Shown here: positions 1-5,938 of the stretch, one piece after another | Layout: the number at the start of each line of letters is the position of its first letter | Position numbering within the stretch: position 1 is the first letter of the stretch | Program-made: the position numbers and the translations under genes | Assembly (NCBI GenBank): GCA_049514335.1 | Contig: JBEKVE010000105.1 | Coordinates: 1-11,063 of the forward strand | Direction of reading: 5' to 3' | Source: JBEKVE01 sp049514335 | GTDB taxonomy: Bacteria; Actinomycetota; Acidimicrobiia; Acidimicrobiales; UBA8190 | DNA length: 11,063 bases | Notes under the pieces: generated by a model | Seen by the model: only the letters and a program-made list of their open reading frames with translations | What the model was told of the DNA's origin: nothing | Database searches by the model: none

Positions 1-1
1 T

Positions 2-781
2 GTCATCGACCTCGTGCTGTTCCTCGTGCCGTGCCTCTTCGGCGTGGTGCTGGGTGCCCCGCTCGTGGCCGGTGAGCTGCACGAGCACACCAACCGCGTG
101 GCGTGGACCCAAGGAATCTCGCGCACACGCTGGCTCGTCACCAACTGGCTGGTGGTCGGATTGAGCGCAGTGGCCCTCATGGGGCTGTTCCAGCTGGTGG
201 TGCAGTGGTGGTCGGGGCACGTGCTCGTCAACTTCCTCGAGTCGTCGGCCATCCTCGGGACCGACCGCATCGCACCGCGCCTGTTCGGTGTCACAGGGGT
301 CGTCCCCATCGCCTACACGCTGTTCGCCTTCGCCCTCGGCGCTGCCCTGGGGGCCCTGCTGCGGCACACGGTATGGGCCGTCGTGGGGACGGTGGCGGGC
401 TACGGACTCGCCTCACTGGCCATGGTGATCGGGATCCGATCCTCGTTGGCGGCAAGGGTCTTGGCGGTGCAGACCACCACCGGCGTCTACAACCCCGGCC
501 CCCCCGGCGCCTGGTACATCGGACCCGGGTGGCGCGCCCTACCCGGCGCGCAGCACCCGACCGGTGCGGCGGTGGCCGGCATCGTCAACCGGTGCATGTC
601 CAGTGGCTACGTCCCGACCTACGACCACTGCCTCACCATCCACGGCATCGAGGGAGGGTTCCTGTACCAACCCCTGGACCACTACTGGCCCATCCAGGGG
701 TGGGAGGCGCTCATCTTCGTCTCCGTCGCCGTGGCGCTGTTCGCACCGGCGCTGTGGGCGGTCCGGCGCTGGCGGGCCTGA
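2..781 (+). CDS. ABC-2-type transporter permease, C-terminal part (5' end outside window)
   Basis: The frame is open from the first complete codon (base 2) to TGA at 779-781, giving 259 visible residues. The first of these already form a membrane helix, so the true start is most likely upstream; the GTG at 14 is probably internal. Hydrophobic segments lie at about visible residues 5-24, 47-68, 97-120, 123-144 and 235-255. The stretch GAPLVAGELHEHT...AWTQGISRTRW (19-44) is typical of a group of actinobacterial ABC-2 permeases in which a conserved E-x-x-x-x-T-x-x-x-x-TQ-x-x-x-R-x-RW segment follows the first helix. The C-terminal YQPLDHYWPIQGWE (222-235) also fits that group. Family knowledge suggests a membrane subunit of an exporter that pairs with a separate ATPase, which probably lies upstream outside the window. 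A long loop (145-234) holds two cysteines (199, 210) that could form a disulfide if extracytoplasmic. The substrate cannot be told from sequence. Confidence 0.8.
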   Translation, partial: VIDLVLFLVPCLFGVVLGAPLVAGELHEHTNRVAWTQGISRTRWLVTNWLVVGLSAVALMGLFQLVVQWWSGHVLVNFLESSAILGTDRIAPRLFGVTGVVPIAYTLFAFALGAALGALLRHTVWAVVGTVAGYGLASLAMVIGIRSSLAARVLAVQTTTGVYNPGPPGAWYIGPGWRALPGAQHPTGAAVAGIVNRCMSSGYVPTYDHCLTIHGIEGGFLYQPLDHYWPIQGWEALIFVSVAVALFAPALWAVRRWRA

Positions 782-790
782 GCCCGCGCC

Positions 791-3304
791 TCACTCCGCC
801 CGCAACAGCACCGCCGTGCCGGTGCGGGCCGCGATGAGCCCCGGCACCGCCGCCACCAGGTTGGCGAGCACGATGGCGCCCGCCGCGATGACCACGATCC
901 ACCCCGCCGGCACGCTCGGGCTGGGCACGGCGTCGATCTGCCCCGCGAACAGGTCCCACAGGGCGCGGCCCACCACGATGCCGACGGGCACGCCGATGAC
1001 GGTGCCGATGCCCACCGCCACGGTCGACTGCCACGCAACGCTGGCGGCGAGCTGGCGGGTGGTGAACCCGAGCGTCTTGAGCAGCGCCAACGCCCGCCGG
1101 CGGCGCCGCACCGATGCCACGAGCGTGATCCCCAGACCGCCCACCGCCCCAGCGGCCAGCGCCACGCCCAGCAGGGCGGGGGTGGCGCCGAGGGAGCGGT
1201 AGGCGTTGATCTCGGCGGGACGCTGCACGGCCTGCACGGCCGCACCGTTGCCCTGCAGCCCGAGCCGGCCGATGATGCGCTGCATGGACCGGACCGCCGC
1301 CGCGCCGTCGGCACCGGGCGTCGTGCGCACGAGAATGGCGTTGGGGCCGGGTGTGGGGATGTCGAAGAGATTGGTCAGCGCAGCGGGGATGTGGGTGTGC
1401 GAGAGAATGGCCCCCGTCCCCATCTCCAGGTGGGCGATCCCCGCGATCCCGATGGCCGGAAGCGTCGCCGTCCCCACGATACGGAGCCGGACCGCCGAGG
1501 TTCCTGGAGCCGCCACGGAGACCCAGTCGCCGATCCGCCGGTGCAGTGCGGCCAGAGTCCCGGCCCCGAGCACGATCTGATCGTCTGCTTCGAGGCTGTG
1601 CCCGGACAGCACCGGTGGTGCCACCGTGGCGTCGGGGCTCGCCCCCAGCACGGGGACGTTCTGGCCGTCGATCACCAGCGTGCTGAAGTACACACCCGAC
1701 CAGGCCGCCACGTAGCGGTCGTGGTCGAGAAGGGGACCCACCTGTGCGGTGGGGATGTCGCCCAGCCCGCCCCCCCCGTTGAACTCGTAGGTCCAGTTCC
1801 ACCCGTACAGGGTGGGATGCGACACCAGCGTGCCCATGCTGGCCCCGAAGGTCACCGTGGCCGTGACCACCACCACCGCCAGGAGGGCACCCAGGATGGC
1901 CGACCGCACCGGGGCGGCGCTGCGCCCGGCCCCCGGCTCCAGGGCGAAGCGGATTCCGGTCACCGCCGGTGCTGGCAAACCGGCCGCGGCGGCCAGTCGG
2001 GCTGTGGCCGACCCCGACCCCGGCGCGTGGCGGCGACGGCCCGCAGCCCGTTGGGGGGCCTCGCGGTAGGCGACGGCCAGGGCCAGCAGACCGAGGGCCA
2101 CCACCAGCACACCCACGCCGGCGCCGATCACGGTCCAGTCGAGATTCACGGCCACCGGCAGATAGGGACGGACGGGGCCGAGCGGCGCCAGGGGAGACAG
2201 CGCCACGGCCACCGTGCACGCCAGCAAGGCGCCCACCACCACCGCCCCCATCACGCCCATGAGACCGTCGGCCATGGTCATGGCCGGGTCGGCACCGAGG
2301 GCCCGCACCACAGCCAGGTCGTCGGCGTCGAACTGGAGGCGCCGGGCGATGACCTGGCCCACGATGACCAGGGCGGCGAGGGCGGCGATACCGCCGAAGA
2401 CAGCCAGGGCGATGGACTCGGGGCGGATGGACCTGTTGGCCGTGCCCTCGACCACCGAGGCCGCCGAGAAGTCGTGCGGGATCCCCTTGGGGAGCACGGC
2501 CGCAATCTCGTGCTCGACGGCCGTCTCGTAGCGCAGCCCGCCTACGAGCCCCCCGTCCAGTCGCACAGCGCTGAAGCTGTCGTTGGCGCAGCACGTGATC
2601 AGCGGGTCGGTGATGGCCGGCGACATGAGCACGACAGAGTCGTTGATGGCGTCCACGTCGTCCTGCACCACGTCGGACACGCCGGTAACGCCGATGCCGA
2701 CCAGCTTGGCGGTGAACTTCCGGTAGGGCTTGATCGTTGCCGGTGAGGCGTTGGGCGATAGGGACTCGGCGTTGGTGATGGCGATGAAGCGGACTTCCTG
2801 ACCCAGGTGCAGGCCCCAGGCTCGGGCGGTGGCGCCGTCCACCACGAACTCGTCCTTGTCGGCCTTCAACATGCGACCGTGGGCGATGAACGGCTTGTCC
2901 TGGTGGAGGTACAAACCGTTCACGCTGCCGTTGATGCCGATTCCCTCGGACGCCGGCAGGGGCTGGCCGTTTCGGCCCAAGGGGGCCAGGTTCAGCTCGA
3001 CCTGGCTCTCCACCTGTTGGACGTGGGGGAGGCGGGCGATGGCCCGCTCGATTTTGGGGTAGTAGCCGGCGTCGAGCCCGGCGGAGGGGTTGTAGGTGGC
3101 GACGGGGAACACCAGTTGCGAGGCGTCGTTGTTCTGGGCGAACTGGACGAACGAGGACTGGGTGCGCCGGGCGGCGGCGATGGCTCCCATGGCCAGCCCT
3201 CCCAGCAGGCCGACGAGTAACACGATGGAGAGGTAGGCCCCCCGACGGGAGCGGAAGGTGGTCCGGAAGCGGTACCACGCCACCCCCAGGGCCCGTCCTT
3301 TCAC
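791..3304 (-). CDS. FtsX-like ABC transporter permease, two-module (MacB/LolE type)
   Basis: An 837-residue membrane protein with two tandem FtsX-type modules. Helix 24-45 is followed by a large extracytoplasmic domain (about 46-295) and three helices (about 298-318, 347-370, 390-413). A charged linker follows (414-432), then helix 468-488, a second extracytoplasmic domain (about 489-705) and helices 708-730, 757-780 and 803-826. The cytoplasmic coupling segments RRLQFDADDLAVVRALGAD (321-339) and RRRRRALALLKTLGFTTRQL (733-752) are the typical FtsX sequences that contact the ATPase. Such permeases usually act in mechanotransmission, lipoprotein or lipid handling, or peptide export; the substrate here is unknown. 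The start is GTG at 3304, giving MKGRALGVAWYRF, which fits the usual short amphipathic N-terminus. I see no clear Shine-Dalgarno before it. No ATPase gene lies next to it on either side within the window. Its stop is 9 bases from the stop of the convergent ABC-2 permease. Confidence 0.9.
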   Translation of the reverse strand: MKGRALGVAWYRFRTTFRSRRGAYLSIVLLVGLLGGLAMGAIAAARRTQSSFVQFAQNNDASQLVFPVATYNPSAGLDAGYYPKIERAIARLPHVQQVESQVELNLAPLGRNGQPLPASEGIGINGSVNGLYLHQDKPFIAHGRMLKADKDEFVVDGATARAWGLHLGQEVRFIAITNAESLSPNASPATIKPYRKFTAKLVGIGVTGVSDVVQDDVDAINDSVVLMSPAITDPLITCCANDSFSAVRLDGGLVGGLRYETAVEHEIAAVLPKGIPHDFSAASVVEGTANRSIRPESIALAVFGGIAALAALVIVGQVIARRLQFDADDLAVVRALGADPAMTMADGLMGVMGAVVVGALLACTVAVALSPLAPLGPVRPYLPVAVNLDWTVIGAGVGVLVVALGLLALAVAYREAPQRAAGRRRHAPGSGSATARLAAAAGLPAPAVTGIRFALEPGAGRSAAPVRSAILGALLAVVVVTATVTFGASMGTLVSHPTLYGWNWTYEFNGGGGLGDIPTAQVGPLLDHDRYVAAWSGVYFSTLVIDGQNVPVLGASPDATVAPPVLSGHSLEADDQIVLGAGTLAALHRRIGDWVSVAAPGTSAVRLRIVGTATLPAIGIAGIAHLEMGTGAILSHTHIPAALTNLFDIPTPGPNAILVRTTPGADGAAAVRSMQRIIGRLGLQGNGAAVQAVQRPAEINAYRSLGATPALLGVALAAGAVGGLGITLVASVRRRRRALALLKTLGFTTRQLAASVAWQSTVAVGIGTVIGVPVGIVVGRALWDLFAGQIDAVPSPSVPAGWIVVIAAGAIVLANLVAAVPGLIAARTGTAVLLRAE

Positions 3305-3310
3305 GGAACT

Positions 3311-3373
3311 GGCCCGCCCGTCATGCGGATTCCCGCGTCACTGCGCTCGACCCCCTCGGCCCGCCCGTCGTGC
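3311..3373. repeat. Imperfect direct repeat upstream of FtsX permease
   Basis: The 16-base sequence at 3311-3326 (GGCCCGCCCGTCATGC) recurs at 3358-3373 with one change (A to G), so 15 of 16 bases match. The two copies start 47 bases apart. Both lie in the spacer between the dioxygenase gene stop and the FtsX permease start, upstream of the permease on its coding strand. Such a pair could be a regulator-binding site or a recent local duplication. In a GC-rich genome a chance match is also possible. Confidence 0.4.
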
Positions 3374-3374
3374 C

Positions 3375-3394
3375 GGCCGCCGCCGGAGGCGGCC
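3375..3394 (-). terminator. GC-rich hairpin, possible terminator or leader structure
   Basis: A perfect inverted repeat has 7-base arms, GGCCGCC at 3375-3381 and GGCGGCC at 3388-3394, with a 6-base loop. It lies about 100 bases downstream of the dioxygenase stop and about 70 bases upstream of the FtsX permease GTG on the same strand. No T-run follows it in either direction, so it is not a classical Rho-independent terminator, though many high-GC actinobacterial terminators lack a U-tract. It could instead be a structured part of the permease leader. Confidence 0.35.
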
Positions 3395-3402
3395 TCACCC
3401 AA

Positions 3403-3431
3403 AGTGTGCCCGAGAGCGGTGACGTGGCCAA
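3403..3431 (-). promoter_or_regulatory. Weak candidate promoter for the FtsX permease
   Basis: On the minus strand TTGGCC (3431-3426) and CACACT (3408-3403) are separated by 17 bases. Against the housekeeping-sigma consensus these match 4 of 6 and 3 of 6 positions. If real, transcription would start near 3396 and give a leader of about 90 bases that contains the hairpin at 3375-3394 and both copies of the direct repeat. The match is weak, and the site is offered only because it sits in the one sizeable spacer before this gene. Confidence 0.15.
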
Positions 3432-3497
3432 GGTGGGCACCCTGCCAAACGCCCCTGGTGCCTCCACCCCCGTCGACGTAGGCGGTTGGCCTCGCTC

Positions 3498-4754
3498 CTA
3501 CCCCGCCGCCACGCCCGGGGGTTGCGACACGGTGACGGCGGCGGCCTCGCGCACGGCCCGCAGCCGGCGCCGAGCATCGCCGGCGTCCTCGGGTGCAAGC
3601 GGGGGCAGGCGGAAGCCGGTGTAGAGGACGCGGCGCTCGCGCTCGACGGGGGGCTGAGCCATGTGCATCGTGCAGCTCAGGTGGACCGTGACGTCGCCCG
3701 TCCGGGTGGGGAGGTCGACGATGGGAAGAGGGTTGTCGCGCTTCAAGAACGCCGGCCACACGAGCACGCGGTGGCTGCCGGCCACCACCCGCAGCTGGCC
3801 CGAGGTGGCGTCGGCACCGGTGACGGAGATGCCCACGGTGAGCGAGCAGCATTCGTAGCTGTGGCGCCCGAGAGAGCAGTCCTTGTGCCACGGCACGTCC
3901 GAGATCCCCTGCACCACACCGATCGGCTTGAACAGCGCCTCGAGCGCGTTGCCGTCCATCGACCCCCACACGTGACCGTCCCCGGTCAGCGCGCCCAGCC
4001 GGGCCAGGCGACCGTCGCCGGCCCCGTCGACGATGCGGGCGGCGGTGTCCGAGCGGGTGTCGAAGCCCTGCATGCGCACCAGTCGCTCGTCGCCCTTCAC
4101 CGTGCGAGCCCACCACGACCGGCCGTCCCCCGGGGCGTAGTCGGGGGCGGCTCGGTCCATGTCGGCCGAGATGGCCGCCATCTCCGCCTCGTCGAACACC
4201 CCGGTCACGTGCAGGAAGCCGGCCTGCTCGAGAAAGCGGGTCATGTCGGCGTCGTCGTCCTCCAGTGAGAAGGAGCGGGCCAGGTCGAGCGGGGCGCCGT
4301 CACCGTCGCAGAAGGCGGGAGCGCCGTCGGTGTGGGGGGCCGTGCCGTCGAGGGCGCCCCGGATGAGCAGCCACCAGTCGAGGAGCCGCTCGAGCCGACC
4401 GTCCATGTCGAGCCGACCGCTCGAGAACCACCCCATGGGCGTGGCCTGGTCGTGCTCGAGGTCCGACACCTGCACCGGGTCGAGGCGGACCCTGAGGGCC
4501 GGCCCCGTGTCGCCACCGGAGGCCGTGGCGGGGCCGGTTCGCTGCACCACGACGTCGCCACCGGGTTCGGCCGCCAGCGTCCAGCGCCCGCCGTCCACCT
4601 CCACCTCGAGCGGTGGCGGCGCCAGGCGCGCACTCGCCGGGCGCAACAGCTCGGCCCGCTCGGTCAGTGCGGCCGGGAGCCGGTCGTCGAAGAACCCGGC
4701 GGGATCGATGCGCTCCTCGCTCCCGTCCACCCTGGTGCGGATGTCGACGCTCAT
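3498..4754 (-). CDS. Phytanoyl-CoA dioxygenase-family protein with SCP2-like N-terminal domain
   Basis: A 418-residue protein. The C-terminal half (about 170-385) is an Fe(II)/2-oxoglutarate oxygenase of the PhyH family. HxD is PWHKDC (H290, D292). The GDVTVHLSCTMHM segment places the distal iron ligand at H364, and R375, exactly 11 residues later, fits the 2-oxoglutarate-binding arginine, the same spacing as in human PHYH. All catalytic ligands are therefore present. Residues about 50-140, including MGWFSSGRLDMDGRLERLL (107-125), resemble an SCP2 sterol-carrier domain, suggesting a lipophilic or acyl-CoA substrate; this half is inferred. No signal peptide or membrane segment is seen, so it is likely cytoplasmic. 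The start is ATG at 4754, because GAGGAG lies 8 bases upstream and the longer in-frame reading to 4925 has an Arg/Pro/Gly-rich N-terminus and would run into the DUF3052 gene. A gap of 130 bases separates it from that gene, so it may have its own promoter. The exact substrate is unknown. Confidence 0.85.
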   Translation of the reverse strand: MSVDIRTRVDGSEERIDPAGFFDDRLPAALTERAELLRPASARLAPPPLEVEVDGGRWTLAAEPGGDVVVQRTGPATASGGDTGPALRVRLDPVQVSDLEHDQATPMGWFSSGRLDMDGRLERLLDWWLLIRGALDGTAPHTDGAPAFCDGDGAPLDLARSFSLEDDDADMTRFLEQAGFLHVTGVFDEAEMAAISADMDRAAPDYAPGDGRSWWARTVKGDERLVRMQGFDTRSDTAARIVDGAGDGRLARLGALTGDGHVWGSMDGNALEALFKPIGVVQGISDVPWHKDCSLGRHSYECCSLTVGISVTGADATSGQLRVVAGSHRVLVWPAFLKRDNPLPIVDLPTRTGDVTVHLSCTMHMAQPPVERERRVLYTGFRLPPLAPEDAGDARRRLRAVREAAAVTVSQPPGVAAG

Positions 4755-4762
4755 AGCAGCGG

Positions 4763-4768
4763 CTCCTC
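4763..4768 (-). promoter_or_regulatory. Ribosome binding site of the PhyH-family gene
   Basis: On the minus strand GAGGAG lies 8 bases before the ATG at 4754. It is one of the clearest Shine-Dalgarno sequences in the window and fixes the start of this gene at 4754 rather than further upstream. Confidence 0.75.
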
Positions 4769-4840
4769 GCTCGGCCGGCGGGCGGTCGAGGGCCAACGTA
4801 GCCCGGCACCCACCTCGACGTCGGGGCGACTCCAGGGTTC

Positions 4841-4861
4841 CGCCGGGGCGAAGCCCGGGCG
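4841..4861 (-). terminator. Candidate terminator hairpin after the GNAT-DUF3052 pair
   Basis: On the minus strand CGCCCGGG and CCCCGGCG pair at 7 of 8 positions around a CTTCG loop. The hairpin begins 23 bases after the DUF3052 stop. No T-run follows. Its place, directly after the last gene of a coupled pair and before a gene with its own strong ribosome binding site, suits transcription termination. The evidence is only position and pairing. Confidence 0.4.
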
Positions 4862-4884
4862 AGCGGCGCCGGGCGGGTGGTGGA

Positions 4885-5349
4885 TCAGCGGGGGTGGCGG
4901 GCGGCCACCGCGGCCCGGTCGCCACGACGCCACACGAAGCGCAACCCCGACCAGTCCTCGCCCAGGGCGGCCACCTTGACGTCCACCAGACCCCCGCCGA
5001 TCCCCGCCCGCCGCACGATCTCGTCGGTGACGTCGCTGTCGTGGCCCGCGGCGCGGCGCGGCCACGCCACCCACACGGCGTCCTCGGGGCCGAGGACGGC
5101 CGTCACCGTCGCCACCATGTCGTCGAGCTCGGCGGCCCGGCGGCAGAAGGCGATGACCACGTCGGCGCCGGAGCGAAGCGAGCGCCGCGTGCGGGCGCCC
5201 TCGGGGAGATCGGGCACCGCCCAGCCCCGGGGCGCGCCCACCAGGGCCACGACGTGGCCGGGACGCACGCCGAGCTTGCGGGCCAGGGGCGTGCCCGAAT
5301 ACCCACCGGTCCCCGTGTGCCCCGGACCGGCGGCGGCCGGTGGGGTCAC
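4885..5349 (-). CDS. DUF3052 family protein
   Basis: A 154-residue soluble protein. The signature GYSGTPLARKLGVRPG (16-31) followed by VALVGAPRGW (34-43) and DLPEGA (47-52) is that of the DUF3052 family, which is common in actinobacteria and has no established function known to me. The rest reads as an alpha/beta fold: GADVVIAFC (61-69), an acidic helix (AAELDDMV), AVWVAWPR (91-98), then a conserved-looking end with VDVKVAALGEDWSGLRFVWRR (122-142). The start is GTG at 5349, whose GTGA overlaps the TGA of the GNAT gene, implying coupled translation. The longer open frame upstream (to 5757) is the shadow of the GNAT gene and has shadow-like composition. No membrane segment or catalytic motif is evident. 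Confidence 0.85.
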   Translation of the reverse strand: MTPPAAAGPGHTGTGGYSGTPLARKLGVRPGHVVALVGAPRGWAVPDLPEGARTRRSLRSGADVVIAFCRRAAELDDMVATVTAVLGPEDAVWVAWPRRAAGHDSDVTDEIVRRAGIGGGLVDVKVAALGEDWSGLRFVWRRGDRAAVAARHPR

Positions 5350-5876
5350 GGCGCCGGGGGCGGGTCCCAGGGACGGCGCCGCATGGCGACACCGGCGCTG
5401 CCCGCCCAGAAACCCTCCGCCCGGTACAGCGGCGCGCCGTCGGGTGAGGCGTGCAGCTCCACGTTGTCGATACCGGCTGCCTCGAACCAGTCGAGCAGAC
5501 CCCGCAACACGGCGCGGCCCAGGCCTCGACGCCGGAAGGCGGGTTCGGTGGACATCCACTGCACGTAGCCCACCCGGGCAACGGCGTGCCACGGATTGGG
5601 CATGCGCTCGGACACCATGCCGGCCCCGCACGCCACCAACCGCCCCGAACCGCCCGGGCCGCCCGGGCCGTCGGGACCGTCGGCCACCATGATCTCGATG
5701 TCGTGGCCGAGACGCGTCGTGACCGCCTCGACGGCGGCGCGGCGCCACTGCGCCCACGCCTCGTCGGTCTGGTCGGCCCCGAGCGTCCGGTACATGAGCT
5801 CGGCCAGCCGCACGACCTCGGGGGCGTCCCCGGGACGGGCCCGCCGCACCGCCGGTGTCCCCGCCGGCGACCGCAC
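5346..5876 (-). CDS. GNAT-family N-acetyltransferase
   Basis: A 176-residue protein with the GNAT fold. The N-terminal strand and helix VRRARPGDAPEVVRLAELM (10-28) is the usual start of this family. EIMVADG (61-67) and GRLVACGAGMVSE (78-90) are core strands. Motif A is MSTEPAFRRRGLGRAVLRGL (108-127), whose R-R-R-G-L-G loop binds the acetyl-CoA pyrophosphate. VELHASPDGAPLYRAEGF (139-156) is motif B, with Y151 in the place of the usual general acid. The acceptor substrate cannot be predicted. The start GTG at 5876 is the longest option; GTG at residue 10 is a credible alternative, and no strong ribosome binding site decides between them. The insert DGPDGPGGPGGSG (67-79) is low-complexity and lies in a loop between strands. 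The stop overlaps the DUF3052 GTG by 4 bases, so the two are probably made together. Confidence 0.88.
   Translation of the reverse strand: MRSPAGTPAVRRARPGDAPEVVRLAELMYRTLGADQTDEAWAQWRRAAVEAVTTRLGHDIEIMVADGPDGPGGPGGSGRLVACGAGMVSERMPNPWHAVARVGYVQWMSTEPAFRRRGLGRAVLRGLLDWFEAAGIDNVELHASPDGAPLYRAEGFWAGSAGVAMRRRPWDPPPAP
5650..5685. repeat. Short tandem 9-base repeat inside the GNAT gene
   Basis: About four units of a 9-base repeat (CCGCCCGGG twice, CCGTCGGGA, then a close variant) encode the Gly-Pro-rich loop DGPDGPGGPGG of the acetyltransferase. The unit length is a multiple of three, so copy-number change would lengthen or shorten the loop without a frameshift. Confidence 0.65.
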
Positions 5877-5938
5877 CGGCCCGCCGGCAGGTGGCGCGTT
5901 GCGGTGGGGTGGCGGGGAAGGGCGGGGGGTCGTGGTGC

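Noticed and set aside
711..3278. A minus-strand open frame of 855 codons over the FtsX permease, slightly longer than the real gene
   Set aside because: Its product is overwhelmingly Arg, Gly, Pro and His with no hydrophobic helices, the signature of an out-of-frame reading in GC-rich DNA. The 837-residue frame has clear FtsX domains.
3301..4116. A minus-strand open frame of 271 codons filling the spacer before the FtsX permease
   Set aside because: Most of it overlaps the dioxygenase gene in another frame and the product is Arg/Gly/His-rich. The part in the spacer alone shows no gene-like composition.
4755..4925. Upstream extension of the PhyH gene to a start at 4925
   Set aside because: The extra 57 residues are Pro/Arg/Gly-rich and overlap the DUF3052 gene end, while a good ribosome binding site precedes the ATG at 4754.
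4159..5568. A plus-strand open frame of 469 codons across the PhyH, DUF3052 and GNAT genes
   Set aside because: It is Ser/Arg/Pro/Gly-rich, crosses three supported minus-strand genes and has no family features.
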